This document shows, in pieces, positions 28,499 to 37,878 of a DNA stretch of 64,000 nt (the stretch's first letter is position 1; each line of letters opens with the position of its first letter). The stretch lies in the NCBI RefSeq assembly GCF_002343915.1, contig NZ_NETK01000001.1, forward strand, positions 8,446,001-8,510,000, written 5' to 3'. The translations under genes were made by a program, and so were the position numbers. This DNA comes from Nannocystis exedens (GTDB lineage: Bacteria; Myxococcota_A; Polyangia; Nannocystales; Nannocystaceae). The notes under the pieces are model-generated. The model had not been told where the DNA came from. It saw only the letters and a program-made list of their open reading frames with translations, and searched no databases.

Positions 28499-28719
28499 CT
28501 AGCGCAGGGCCGTTTCCGGCTCCGCCGATGCGGCCCCGTGCGCATGACCGCGGGGCTCTTCGCGCTGCCTCGACATCGCCGAGGGGCGGTCGCCGCCGCG
28601 GCGAGGGTCGGGGCCCGCCGCGGGCGCCGCCTGCGGCTCCTCGACCTGCCCCTCGACCTGCCTGCGGCGGCCGAGCCATTGCAAATCGCCGGTTCCACAA
28701 GAGCCCGAGGCTGCCAGCG

Positions 28720-30246
28720 TCAGTGGGGACGAGCGCCCTGGGTCAGCCATTCCCGCAACTTGGAGGCGATCGCGCGGGGGTCGTCGTCGATGTTCGAGAG
28801 GATGACGACCGTATAGCCGAGCTCGGGGTACATCTCGAAGTGGTTGGTGATGCCCTTCCAGCCGCCGCCGTGCCAGACCAGCCGCGTGCCGTTGTAGTGC
28901 TCGATCTGGGCGCCGTAGCCGTACATCGCGGCGCCGCGCGGCATCACGCCGGTCCACAGCGTCGCCAGCGACTGCGCGCTCACCAGCTTGTGCTGCACCA
29001 GCGCCTGGTGGAAGCGCGCCATGTCTTCGCCGGTGGCATAGGCGCCGCCGGCGGGCGAGCCGATCACGCCCAGATCGAAGACGTTGTTGAGGCGGGTGCC
29101 GTTCGGGCCGTCGACGAAGCCCTCGGCGAGGTTGGGCGGGTCGGTGTCGAGGGCGTAGAAGTCGGATTCCTTCATGCCGGCGGGGCCGAACACGCGCTCG
29201 CGCATGTATTCATAGTAGGTGAGGCCGGAGACCCTCTCGATGATGGCGCCCAGGAGGATATAGCCGGCGTTGCTGTAGTCGAACTCCTCGCCGGGCGGGA
29301 ACGACAGCGGCTCGGCGACGAAGGGGGTGACCATTTCGGCGATGGTCCGGGCCGACCGCGGTTCGGGCGCCTTCTCGAGCAGCGCGCGTGCGCCGATGAT
29401 GCCGGAGGTGTGCGAGAGCAGGTGATGGACGGTGACCGTGCGCGCGACCTGCTCGTTGGGATAGTCCGGCAAGATCTCGCCGACGGTGTCGTCGTAGGCG
29501 ATCTTGCCCTGCTCGACGAGCTGGGCGATGGCGACGGCGGTGAACATCTTGGTGACCGACGCCAGGTTGAACCGGGTGTCGTGCCGATTGGGCATGTTCC
29601 AGCGGCGGCTCGCCAGGCCGCTGGCGTGGCGATAGAACTGCTGACCGTCCCTGGCGAGCGTGACGGTGCCGGAGAACGCGTCCGCCTCGACCAGCTTGGC
29701 CAGCAATGTGTCCGTCCGCGCGGCGATCTCCGCCAGCGTCAGCGGCTGGCGCGGGAGTAGCTCGGTCGGCGCGTCGGCGGTGTTGCGGCCGATGCCGACG
29801 ATCTTGAATGGGGCCTTCGCCACCTTGTACTCCGGCGGCTCGGCGGTGACGTAGACATCGAGCTTCATCCAAATCCCGGTCCATTTGGCCTGGACGAGCG
29901 CCGAGATCATGGCCGACGACGAGGCGACGATCTTGCGCACCTCGAAGCCGCGGGTGGTACGGTAGAGCTGCAATTCGTGCTCGGTGATGTCGTCGAGCGG
30001 GAGCGGCCGATCGGGTGGCAGCTCGAACCGCTCGGCGACGAACCGGCGCACGACGTCGCGCTGGCCGGTATTGAAGGCGCGCAACCAGGCGGTCAGCTGC
30101 TGACCCGCAGGGGTGTCGGGGATCGGCGCGGTCGCCGTGACGGCGACGTCGGGCGGGGCGGTGACGCGTGGCTTCGCCGCGGGGCACGCGGCGACCAACG
30201 CGGCGAGCAGCAAAAGCGACAGGGGGGTGCGGGTCGCAGCAGGCAT
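28720..30246 (-). CDS. Beta-lactamase-family serine hydrolase lipoprotein
   Basis: A 508-residue lipoprotein (LSLLLLAALVAAC). Residues ~45-150 form an extra N-terminal domain (AFNTGQRDVVRRFVAERF..., similar in style to NTF2-like domains), followed by a full class C beta-lactamase/D-aminopeptidase-like domain: SVTK (SxxK) in FNLASVTKMFTA, YSN in FDYSNAGYILLG, and HGG in VWHGGGWKGITNHF. Such enzymes act as esterases or peptidases in the periplasm; the substrate is unknown. The ATG at 30246 begins the signal peptide; the frame further upstream is a shadow. The gene lies right of the IS1182 element and reads towards it. Confidence 0.88.
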   Translation of the reverse strand: MPAATRTPLSLLLLAALVAACPAAKPRVTAPPDVAVTATAPIPDTPAGQQLTAWLRAFNTGQRDVVRRFVAERFELPPDRPLPLDDITEHELQLYRTTRGFEVRKIVASSSAMISALVQAKWTGIWMKLDVYVTAEPPEYKVAKAPFKIVGIGRNTADAPTELLPRQPLTLAEIAARTDTLLAKLVEADAFSGTVTLARDGQQFYRHASGLASRRWNMPNRHDTRFNLASVTKMFTAVAIAQLVEQGKIAYDDTVGEILPDYPNEQVARTVTVHHLLSHTSGIIGARALLEKAPEPRSARTIAEMVTPFVAEPLSFPPGEEFDYSNAGYILLGAIIERVSGLTYYEYMRERVFGPAGMKESDFYALDTDPPNLAEGFVDGPNGTRLNNVFDLGVIGSPAGGAYATGEDMARFHQALVQHKLVSAQSLATLWTGVMPRGAAMYGYGAQIEHYNGTRLVWHGGGWKGITNHFEMYPELGYTVVILSNIDDDPRAIASKLREWLTQGARPH

Positions 30247-30728
30247 GAACGGCTTGCTCGCGGCGCGAGGACGCTTGAAGTGGCAGCATCTCGCTCGAGT
30301 GTCAAGCGACTCTCCATCGTTCGAACCGCCTGGCAGGCGCTCAGCGAGCCAGCGACGCTGCCTCCCGGGGACTTCACGTGCCACGATGCCCGCCTCGATC
30401 ACGTACCCGCGGACCGGCCCCGCTGTTCGACGGCCCGATCGCGCCGTTCCTCGCGCGCCTGCGCGCCGGCACCGTCGCCGTCCGACCCCGAAGCGCTCGG
30501 TTCCACATCCGTCGACCCCCGGTTCAGCCTCCGCTGTGTAACGAGGGCCAGGCGGCCGCGTGAGCCGGGGACATCGCTCACCGCCTACCGGCGCAGGGTG
30601 GCCGCTCACGGCTTCGCGGGGCAGGCCGCAGGAGAGGGCCCCCACCATGGCGTTCGACCGCCGATAAAGCACTTGCACTTTGCAGGCAGACGTTGGACGC
30701 TCGAAGCCCCACCGCCCCGAGCGCACCC
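30247..30728. other. Intergenic region, nothing recognised
   Basis: About 480 bases between divergent genes. I see no conserved hairpin, no promoter box close to either start, and no coding region beyond shadow frames. Confidence 0.4.
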
Positions 30729-31082
30729 ATGGCCCGTTTCCTCGCCGTCTACACTATGAAGCCCGAGGACCTCGCCGCCTTCCGTTCGCGCCCCAAATCC
30801 GAGCAGAAGGCGATCGACGAGGTCGGCCTGAAGGCGTGGGAGGAATGGGACAAGCGCAATGCCGCCGCGATCGTCGCCACCGACGTCATGGTCGGCAAGA
30901 CCAAGCGCGTTACCAAGTCCGGCATCGCCGATGCACAAAACCAGATCGCCGGCTTTCTCATCGTCGAAGCCGCCGACATCGCCGCCGCCGCCGCCCTCTT
31001 CCTGGACCACCCGCACATCACCATCTTCCCTGGCGACGGCATCGACGTCATGCCTGTGGTCACGGGGCCGCCAGAGGAGTAG
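30729..31082 (+). CDS. YCII-related small protein
   Basis: A 117-residue protein of the dimeric alpha-beta barrel YCII type. It opens MARFLAVYTMKPEDLAAFRS, has a central AIDEVGLKAWEEWDKRNAAAIV helix, and ends VEAADIAAAAALFLDHPHITIFPGDGIDVMPV, the usual YCII pattern with a His-containing C-terminal strand. Family members have diverse or unknown functions (some are dehalogenase- or lactone-related). It is followed 5 bases later by a DUF2200 gene, so they form a small operon. Codon choice (GCCGCC-rich) resembles alphaproteobacterial genes, hinting at transfer, without proof. Confidence 0.75.
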   Translation: MARFLAVYTMKPEDLAAFRSRPKSEQKAIDEVGLKAWEEWDKRNAAAIVATDVMVGKTKRVTKSGIADAQNQIAGFLIVEAADIAAAAALFLDHPHITIFPGDGIDVMPVVTGPPEE

Positions 31083-31087
31083 CCGCC

Positions 31088-31480
31088 ATGAAGCAAGCAA
31101 CCGCCAGGTCCGCCGCCAACTGGCGCCGCGTCTATGCCTTGCCCGTCGCGAGCGTCTATCCCGCCTATATCGCGAAGGCGGAAGCGAAGGGCCGCACCAG
31201 GGCCGAGGTCGATCAGATCATCTGCTGGCTCACCGGCCACAGCCAGGCCTCCTTGGAGGATCAACTGGCGAAGAAGACGAGCCTCGAGGATTTCTTCGCC
31301 AAGGCCCCCCGGCTGAACCCGTCGCGCTCCTTGATCACCGGCGTCGTCTGTGGCGTACGTGTGGAAGACATCGAGGAACCGCTCATGCGCGAGATCCGCT
31401 ACCTCGACAAACTCATCGACGAGCTCGCCAAAGGCAGGCCGATGGACAAGATTCTGCGCCAGGGGCCGGACTCCGCCTGA
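31088..31480 (+). CDS. DUF2200 family protein
   Basis: A 130-residue protein that matches the DUF2200 pattern closely: FASVYP-like VASVYPAYIAKAEAKGRT, then EVDQIICWLTGHSQASLEDQL, FFAKAPRLNPSRSLITGVVCGVRVEDIEEPLMREIRYLDKLIDELAKGRPMDKILR. The family is small, conserved and of unknown function. The ATG at 31088 follows the YCII-like gene by 5 bases, indicating co-transcription. No signal peptide or membrane segment. Confidence 0.88.
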   Translation: MKQATARSAANWRRVYALPVASVYPAYIAKAEAKGRTRAEVDQIICWLTGHSQASLEDQLAKKTSLEDFFAKAPRLNPSRSLITGVVCGVRVEDIEEPLMREIRYLDKLIDELAKGRPMDKILRQGPDSA

Positions 31481-31531
31481 CACGTCCACCCCACACCTGT
31501 CGTGAGCCCGTGCTACGCTCATGACACCTGC

Positions 31532-32812
31532 GTGCCCGCGAGAAGTGCCAAGTCCTTCGCCTCGTGGACCTTTCTGGGGCTTGTCTGCCTCAGCGGTGCA
31601 TGCGCGACGGAGGAGCCTTGCGCGCAGGGGCCGGAAGTGTGGACGGGAGCATCCCGCCCCGCCCACATCTGCGGGGACCTCGTCATCGAAGGTCGCACGT
31701 CCGAGGAGCTGCGTTCGCTCGCCGAGCTCGAGACGATCGACGGATCGCTCTTCGTGTTCGAAAACCCCGCCTTGAGCGAACTGCCGGAGTTCTCGCACCT
31801 GCGGCGGATCGGCGGATCCCTGGCTATCTCAGACAACGCCGCGCTGGTGGCAATTGGTGGCTTTCCGGCCCTCGAGGAACTGGCCGGCGAGCTCTACGTG
31901 GCCGAAAACCCCCAGCTGCTTACCTTTGAGCTCGGCGGCTCCATCTCCGCAGCCGAGGCGCTCTTCATCGCCGCCAACAGCCGCCTCACCGTGTTCGGTG
32001 GCATGTCGAGGCTGACGCAGATCTCAGGTGACGTGCGCTTCGTCGGCAACGACTCTCTACTCGAGATCGACCTGCCCGGGCTCGCCGAAGTGGGCGGCAG
32101 CTTCACCCTCGCCGACAACGACGCGCTGGACAACGTTACCTTCCCATCGCTGCGTACCATCGGGGGCCCGTGGTCGGTCGCCGACAACAAGTCCCTCGCG
32201 TCGCTGACAGGCTTCGGCTCTCTGGAGCACGCTGGCGCGACGCGAATCGAAGGGAACGCGAGCCTCGCCCAGATCGCGTGGACCGGAGCATTCGCATCAA
32301 TTAGCGTGAGGATCGAGAATAACCTCGCGTTGCGCCGCATCAGCGCTGCGGAGACCGTGCCGTTGCGAGGGTCGCTCCATGTCCGTTACAACCCTGAGCT
32401 CGAGCTGCTGGACGGATTTGCCGGCGTCAAAGAGTTAGGGTCGCTGGTCCTCGAGACGAACGAACGCCTGCGCGAGGTCGCGGCCTTTCGCGGGCTGCAA
32501 ACGGTTTCTGAGTTGAAGGTCCTCGCCAACCCGGCGCTGGAGGGCCCGCCCGACTGGTTCCCTGCACTGACCGAGGTCGAGGACCTGTGGATCTTCGGCA
32601 ACGCTTCGTTGCCGGCCGCAACGGTGGACGCGCTCATCGCCCATGTCACCAGCGCAAACGAGCCCCGCGTCGGCGACAACCAGGACCAGGACACCGCGCT
32701 GGAACCCTGCCCCTGGCCAGCCGACAAGATTTGCGACGCTGACTCGGGCTGGTACGGCCCTGGAACGGGCTTGTGCGCCAGCGACCCCGAGGATTGCGAG
32801 AATCTGCCATGA
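31532..32812 (+). CDS. Lipoprotein with receptor-L-like leucine-rich repeats
   Basis: A 426-residue lipoprotein (FLGLVCLSGAC lipobox). The mature part consists of ~12 irregular 22-26-residue repeats of the type L..IGGSLAISDNAAL..I.GFPALEEL, i.e. a right-handed solenoid like receptor L-domains. It ends with a Cys-containing tail (EPCPWPADKICDADSGWYGPGTGLCASDPEDC). Such proteins are common on myxobacterial surfaces; ligand unknown. The GTG at 31532 gives the best signal peptide; a TACGCT box ends 12 bases before it. Its stop overlaps the next start (ATGA), so it forms a pair with the HELSH lipoprotein. Confidence 0.78.
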   Translation: MPARSAKSFASWTFLGLVCLSGACATEEPCAQGPEVWTGASRPAHICGDLVIEGRTSEELRSLAELETIDGSLFVFENPALSELPEFSHLRRIGGSLAISDNAALVAIGGFPALEELAGELYVAENPQLLTFELGGSISAAEALFIAANSRLTVFGGMSRLTQISGDVRFVGNDSLLEIDLPGLAEVGGSFTLADNDALDNVTFPSLRTIGGPWSVADNKSLASLTGFGSLEHAGATRIEGNASLAQIAWTGAFASISVRIENNLALRRISAAETVPLRGSLHVRYNPELELLDGFAGVKELGSLVLETNERLREVAAFRGLQTVSELKVLANPALEGPPDWFPALTEVEDLWIFGNASLPAATVDALIAHVTSANEPRVGDNQDQDTALEPCPWPADKICDADSGWYGPGTGLCASDPEDCENLP

Positions 32813-33879
32813 GCCGGCGCTGTCACCGAGCACGACGGCTGATGTTCCTGGCGGCCCTGGGGCTCGGAGGATGCTCCGACCCTGAGCAAGCGGGCGAGCC
32901 GCGCGGGATGCACGTCGAGTTCTTCATCGAAAACGACGAACGCACGCTTTGCGCCGGAACCGTCGGCCATCTCGATCGCTACATCGAGCGCTTATTCGAG
33001 TTCTTCGACGTCAGCCAGGACGGCTTCGTCGCGCCAGTCCATGTGCTCGTATCACCGCAGTGTCATGCGAACGCGTGTTACATCCCCGCGCGTCGGGAGG
33101 TCCATATCCAGCACGTGGATGCGGGCGGGAGCCGAGCGAGCGGAATGCTCCGCCACGAGCTCTCACACGCGATCATCGATCGACTCTGGGGTCAGAGCGT
33201 CCCCTTCTTCAACGAGGGTCTGGCAGAGACGTTGTCGCAGTCACTTACGGAAGTGCCGACCCCGTCGCTGGCGCCCGTGGGTGGGATGCTGGCCGGCGAG
33301 CCGTTCGACATCGACTATTCGGAGGCGGCCCGATTCGTCCGCTTTCTCATCGATACGCGCGGCCAGGAGCGGTTCCGGCGGCTCTTCCAGGCGGCCAAGA
33401 TCCGGAGCCAGGAGGCGGTGCGCCGTGCCATCGAAGACGTGTACGGCGAGAGCTTCGACTCGCTTGAGGCGGAGTATCTCTCGGGTGCTCCTCGCTGCCA
33501 GTACCAGATCCACCTCTGCGACGAGCTGCGAGCCGAGCCGGTCGGGGTCGCGTGGTCGGCGACGCAGCCGGTCTCGTGCCTCGACGGCGACGTGTACGGC
33601 AGCGACGACGGCGAGCGCCCGTTCCTGGCCACGCAACGCACGGTGGAGGTCGAGCATGCCGGCGTGTATCGCCTGAGCGCCGCGGCCGGATTCGGTAGCG
33701 TATCGCAGATCGTCCTGACGCGCTGCGGCGGCTGCGACGAACAGTTCAGCCGGAGCTATCACTTCGCAAACCTCGAACTCGTGCTCGAACCCGGCCTCTA
33801 CACGTTGGAATTCAGTGCGAGCGACGAAGAGGTCATGACAGTCGACCTCGAATACGTCGGCGACTCGCCATCTCCATGA
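32809..33879 (+). CDS. Lipoprotein with metalloprotease-like HELSH motif
   Basis: A 356-residue lipoprotein (MFLAALGLGGCSD). Around residue 125 is LRHELSHAIIDRLWG, an HExxH zinc motif, followed after ~20 residues by PFFNEGLAETLSQ, where NEGLAE supplies the third ligand Glu as in gluzincin-type peptidases. The C-terminal ~100 residues are Cys-containing and beta-rich (a possible binding domain: VSCLDGDVYGSDDGE..., ILTRCGGCDEQFSRSYHF). A secreted surface peptidase is the likely role; substrate unknown. It overlaps the LRR-like lipoprotein by 4 bases and is translationally coupled to it. Confidence 0.8.
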   Translation: MSRRCHRARRLMFLAALGLGGCSDPEQAGEPRGMHVEFFIENDERTLCAGTVGHLDRYIERLFEFFDVSQDGFVAPVHVLVSPQCHANACYIPARREVHIQHVDAGGSRASGMLRHELSHAIIDRLWGQSVPFFNEGLAETLSQSLTEVPTPSLAPVGGMLAGEPFDIDYSEAARFVRFLIDTRGQERFRRLFQAAKIRSQEAVRRAIEDVYGESFDSLEAEYLSGAPRCQYQIHLCDELRAEPVGVAWSATQPVSCLDGDVYGSDDGERPFLATQRTVEVEHAGVYRLSAAAGFGSVSQIVLTRCGGCDEQFSRSYHFANLELVLEPGLYTLEFSASDEEVMTVDLEYVGDSPSP

Positions 33880-34169
33880 GTGGGTGAGCACCTCGGCTCT
33901 CGCGCGGCGGCATCTACTGGTACCCCGGCGACCTCGACCTCCTCCGTATGCGTCCGGCGAGCTGCGTCCCCGGTTGAGTCGCCGTTCGGCTATACCGCCT
34001 TGGAATGCTGCCCGAGCGACGCGCCGCGGAAGACGTTGGTGGCGTGCCGCTGCTGAGTGTCCTCCGCGACGCTTTCGTTCGTGGCACGAATCGGAGGGGC
34101 CGGTGCGTCGATGCGAACACGTCTCGCCGACGCGCGATTCATCGTGCCCTCCGGCGGGCTCGTCCTGGA

Positions 34170-35066
34170 CTACGTCGACGGGTGCGAGCGCCACGCCCCC
34201 GGCGGGGCGCCGACCTCGCGACGGAAGGCGACGTTGAAGGCCGCCTCGCTGTGATAGCCGACCTCCGCGGCGACCTCGGCGAGAGCGAGCGTGGGCCGGG
34301 CGCGCATCGCCTCCTTCGCCAGCTCGATGCGCCACCGGCGGAGGTGGTGGAGCGGCGCCTCGCCGACGGCGACGCGGAACGCGAGCGCGAAGGCAGAGCG
34401 GCTCATGCCGGCGACGCGAGCGAGCGACGCGACGGTCCACGGGCGCGCCGGCGAGCGGTAGAGGGCCTGGAGTGCCCGCGCGATCCGTTCGTCGCCCTGG
34501 ACCTCGTCGCGGCGTTCGAGCGCCGCGCGCACGCAGGCGAGGAGCAGGAGCTCGGCGAGGCGCGCGGCGAACAGCGGTGCTCCCGGTCGTCGCGCACGCA
34601 CCTCGTCGCGGATGCCGTCGAGGAGACGCGCGAGGCCGGGCACCGCCTCCCTGCCCTCGGCCGGCAGATGCACGACCGCCGGCAGCGCGCGCAGGAGCAG
34701 CGAACGACCCGCGCCGGCGAGCGCGATCGAGGCGCAGAGCACGACGGTCACCGGACCGGCGCCACCGAGCCGTCGCCGCACCGCCAGCCCGGTCGAGGGG
34801 ACGCGCGCGGCGTCGACGACCGCCGCGTCCGGGGCGGACCGCAGGCAGTGCGGCTGTCCGTGCGGCAGCAGCAAGAGGTCGCCGCGATCGATGCGCCGCT
34901 GCACGCCGTCGTGCTCGAGCCAGAGCGCGCCAGCGAGGACGTGGTGCAGATCGACGCCGTCGTGCGCCCCGATCCGCGCGCCCCACGGAGCGCCGAGCTC
35001 GATGCGCCCGAACTGGGTGGTCTCGATCCGCACGTGGCGCAGCAGCGTCGTCAGGATGTCGGTCAT
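34170..35066 (-). CDS. AraC-family transcriptional regulator with cupin domain
   Basis: A 298-residue regulator. Residues ~1-170 form a cupin-type sensor (RIETTQFGRIELGAPWGARIGAHDGVDLHHVLAG... RGDLLLLPHGQPHCL), and the C-terminal 100 residues are two HTH motifs of the AraC type (PWTVASLARVAGMSRSAFALAFRVAVGEAPLHHLRRWRIELAKEAMR, then LALAEVAAEVGYHSEAAFNVAFRREVGAPP). It is divergent from the epimerase-like gene with 94 bases between the starts, the usual layout of a cupin-AraC regulator and its target. The effector is unknown. Confidence 0.92.
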   Translation of the reverse strand: MTDILTTLLRHVRIETTQFGRIELGAPWGARIGAHDGVDLHHVLAGALWLEHDGVQRRIDRGDLLLLPHGQPHCLRSAPDAAVVDAARVPSTGLAVRRRLGGAGPVTVVLCASIALAGAGRSLLLRALPAVVHLPAEGREAVPGLARLLDGIRDEVRARRPGAPLFAARLAELLLLACVRAALERRDEVQGDERIARALQALYRSPARPWTVASLARVAGMSRSAFALAFRVAVGEAPLHHLRRWRIELAKEAMRARPTLALAEVAAEVGYHSEAAFNVAFRREVGAPPGAWRSHPST

Positions 35067-35160
35067 GGACGATCTCGCAAGAGAATTGGACGCCGACTCA
35101 TCGTCCGTCCAGCTGCCGCGCTCTACAACCCCCCAGGACTTCCACCCGAGGAGATTTTTC

Positions 35161-36054
35161 ATGCACGTCTTCGTCACCGGCGCCAGCGGCTTCATCGGCA
35201 GCGCCGTCACCCGCGCTCTCGTCACTCGTGGACATCGCGTCACCGGCCTGGCCCGTGACGCCGCCGCGGTCGCCAAGGTCCGCGCCGCCGGGGGCGAGCC
35301 CGTCCCCGGCTCCCTGGCGGATCTCGCTGTCCTCGCGCGCGCCGCAGAGGCCGCGGACGCGGTCGTCCACACGGCCGCGACGACCGGCAGCGACCGCCCC
35401 GTCGTCGACGCGGCCGCCGTCACCGCGATGCTCGACGCGCTCCCGCGCGGCGTGTTCCTGTCGACCTCGGCGGCGCCCTGCACCCGCTCGTCGCGCGAGC
35501 CGGTCGCCGAGGAGGAGAACGCGCCGCCGGACGGCCCCCTCGCCTGGCTGGCAGCGGCAGAGCAGCGCGTCCTCGCGGCGCCGCGCGTGCGCGGGGTCAT
35601 CGTGCGCGCGCCGATGGTCTACGGCGACGCTGCGGGCCCGCTTGCGGGTCTCGTGCACGCGGCGCGGCAGGCCCGCGCGGCCCGCTACATCGACGACGGC
35701 GCCGCGCGCTGGTCGACGGTCCACGTCCGCGATCTCGCCGTCGGCTACGCGCTGCTGCTCGAAGGCGACGCGCGCGGGGTGTTCCACGCGGCGGAGGCGG
35801 AGCCGGTGGCGATGGCGGCGTTGTTCGCCGCGATCGCCGACGCGGCGGAGGTGCCGCTAGCCTCGTGGAGCCTCGCCGCGGCCCGGGCCGCGATCGGACC
35901 GATGGCCGACTTCCTCGCCATGGACGCGGCGATCCACGCCGGCAAGCTGTGCCGCCTCGGCTGGACGCCGCGCGTGGGCGCGTCCGTCGGCGGCATCATC
36001 GGCGCGCTGGGCAACCCGGCGCAGGGCTATCGCCCCGCCCAGTCGGGCGCTTGA
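35161..36054 (+). CDS. NAD(P)-dependent epimerase/dehydratase-like SDR
   Basis: A 297-residue extended/atypical SDR. The Rossmann motif MHVFVTGASGFIGSAV is at the N-terminus, followed by a conserved DLAVLARAAEAADAVVHTAA strand and VRGVIVRAPMVYGD. The usual YxxxK pair is not obvious, which suggests an atypical SDR (for example NmrA- or NAD-binding-10-like) whose catalytic role may differ. AGGAG lies 9 bases before the ATG. It is paired divergently with the AraC regulator, so it is likely induced by that regulator. Substrate unknown. Confidence 0.85.
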   Translation: MHVFVTGASGFIGSAVTRALVTRGHRVTGLARDAAAVAKVRAAGGEPVPGSLADLAVLARAAEAADAVVHTAATTGSDRPVVDAAAVTAMLDALPRGVFLSTSAAPCTRSSREPVAEEENAPPDGPLAWLAAAEQRVLAAPRVRGVIVRAPMVYGDAAGPLAGLVHAARQARAARYIDDGAARWSTVHVRDLAVGYALLLEGDARGVFHAAEAEPVAMAALFAAIADAAEVPLASWSLAAARAAIGPMADFLAMDAAIHAGKLCRLGWTPRVGASVGGIIGALGNPAQGYRPAQSGA

Positions 36055-36303
36055 CCTCGGCCTCACCAACCGGTGCGAACCGGCCGGCGTGATCGACGAC
36101 CCCCCGCGCGAGGTCATGTCCGCGGCGTCGGAGGTCGGCGCGGCGGGTCTACGGCACCACCTTGTTCGGCGACGGCAACGGTGGCCACACCTTCGGCGAT
36201 CCCTGCCGAACCCTCTCATCGCCGTGATGTGGTGCCGGTGGGTCAGCAGCCCGGCGACGCAGCGCGTCGGCATCACAGCGACTGACATGCCGTGGCTCGC
36301 GGC

Positions 36304-37878
36304 TCACTGTTGGAAACAGTAGATCGACGACGGGCGGGCGCACGAGTCGCCGGTGCATGACTCGGTCCAGTCGTCGTCTTCTTCTTTGGCGTTGCCCCAC
36401 AGGCCGCTGCCGGAGTCCTTCGTCCAGTCGCTGCAGCTCCAAAACTCGTCGTAGAGGGTGCCGTTCTTGCGGGTCGCGGTCCAGACGGAGGCGCGGGCGT
36501 TGAGGCCGCAGTGGGGGCCGCCGAAGGGAACAGGGCCGCCGGTCTCGGTGATGTCGATGGGGTGGTCGATGTTGCCGTCGACGAGGTCGGCCCAGTTGTC
36601 GGCGATCTTGACGCCGTTGGGGAGGACGTAGGGGACGGCGGCGTGGGTCATGCGCGTGGCGGGCGAGGCCTGGATGGTACTGAGCCAGGCCATGTAGGTG
36701 CCGGGGAGGCCGGCGGCTTGGGCGAGTTGCTGGCACTTGAGGTCGGCGCCGGCAAGGCCGCCGAGGTTGCCCTTGTAGAGCTGGCTGCTGACGAAGACGA
36801 GCTTCTGCGCGACCGTGACGCTGCAGTCGCTCTCGCAGCCGTCGCCGTCGACGAGGTTGCCGTCGTCGCACTGCTCGGCGCCGACGCGGACGAAGCCGTC
36901 GCCGCAGCTCGCGGCCTCGCAGGTGGAGAGGCAGGCGTCGGTGTCGAGGGCGTTGCCGTCGTCGCACGGCTCGACGCCAACCCAGACGGAGCCGTCGCCG
37001 CAGCTCGCGGCCTCGCAGGTGGAGAGGCAGGCGTCGGTGTCGAGGGCGTTGCCGTCGTCGCACGGCTCGACGCCGGCCCACACGAAGCCGTCGCCGCAGC
37101 TCGCGGCCTCGCAGGTGGAGAGGCAGGCGTCGGTGTCGAGGGCGTTGCCGTCGTCGCACGGCTCGACGCCGGCCCACACGGAGCCGTCGCCGCAGCTCGC
37201 GGCCTTGCAGGTGGAGAGGCAGGCGTCGCCGTCGTCCATGTCCGCGTCGTCGCACTCCTCGCCGGGCTGGACGAGGCCGTCGCCGCAGGTGGCGGGGGCG
37301 CAGAGGTTGGTGCAAGCGTCGCTGTCGTCGAGGTTGCCGTCGTCGCACTGCTCGCCCGGACCGAGGATGCCGTCGCCGCAGGCGGCGGGGGTGCAGAGGT
37401 TGGTGCAAGCGTCGCTGTCGTCGAGGTTGCCGTCGTCGCACTGCTCGCCCGGGCCGAGGACGCCGTCGCCGCAGACGGCCGAGGCGCCCGTGGAGGCGTC
37501 GGTGTCGGTTGCATCGGTGTCGGTTGCGTGCGTGGCGGAGGTATCGGTGGCGTCGGTGGCGGAGACGTCGGTGGCGGAGATGCCGTCGGTGCCGTCGGCG
37601 GCGGTGTCACCGTCGGTGGTGCTGGCCGTGAGCGTGGAGCCGGTGGCCGGGCTGCCGCCGTCGGTGGCCGAGCCGCCCGAGGCGCTGGACGGGCCGTCGC
37701 TGGTGGTCGGCGGCCCGGCGGTGCTTGTCGGCTCGGTCGCGCCGGAGGCGGTCGAGGTCGCGGACGTGGTATCGCCGCCGGTGCTCGACGCGTCGGTGGC
37801 CGAGCCGCCGTTGCTGCAGGCCGCGGCGGTCGCCAGGAGGAGAGCGCTCAAGGTCGAACGATGCATGGGTGTGGACAT
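36304..37878 (-). CDS. Lipoprotein with seven DUF4215-type Cys repeats and DUF1554-like C-terminus
   Basis: A 524-residue lipoprotein (STLSALLLATAAACSNG). Residues ~25-135 are a Ser/Thr/Asp linker. Seven Cys repeats follow, each reading CGDG..GxEQCDDGN..DxDAC...C, which define DUF4215 (myxobacterial fibro/Cys-rich repeat). The C-terminal ~170 residues start KLVFVSSQLYKGNLGGLAGADLKCQQLAQ and contain several Cys and Trp, matching DUF1554-type domains found with such repeats. A surface or adhesion role is plausible. The ATG at 37866 (MHRSTLS) is an equally good start. Four of the repeats are nearly identical at the DNA level. Confidence 0.85.
   Translation of the reverse strand: MSTPMHRSTLSALLLATAAACSNGGSATDASSTGGDTTSATSTASGATEPTSTAGPPTTSDGPSSASGGSATDGGSPATGSTLTASTTDGDTAADGTDGISATDVSATDATDTSATHATDTDATDTDASTGASAVCGDGVLGPGEQCDDGNLDDSDACTNLCTPAACGDGILGPGEQCDDGNLDDSDACTNLCAPATCGDGLVQPGEECDDADMDDGDACLSTCKAASCGDGSVWAGVEPCDDGNALDTDACLSTCEAASCGDGFVWAGVEPCDDGNALDTDACLSTCEAASCGDGSVWVGVEPCDDGNALDTDACLSTCEAASCGDGFVRVGAEQCDDGNLVDGDGCESDCSVTVAQKLVFVSSQLYKGNLGGLAGADLKCQQLAQAAGLPGTYMAWLSTIQASPATRMTHAAVPYVLPNGVKIADNWADLVDGNIDHPIDITETGGPVPFGGPHCGLNARASVWTATRKNGTLYDEFWSCSDWTKDSGSGLWGNAKEEDDDWTESCTGDSCARPSSIYCFQQ
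36860..37245 (-). repeat. Four near-identical 96-bp in-frame repeats
   Basis: Each unit encodes 32 residues including CGDGFVWAGVEPCDDGN and ALDTDACLSTCEAAS. The high identity between units points to recent duplication or gene conversion and possible copy-number change. Confidence 0.7.

Noticed and set aside
33880..34169. A small gene between the HELSH lipoprotein and the AraC gene
   Set aside because: Short frames on both strands are Arg/Ser-rich, with no start signal or recognised motif.
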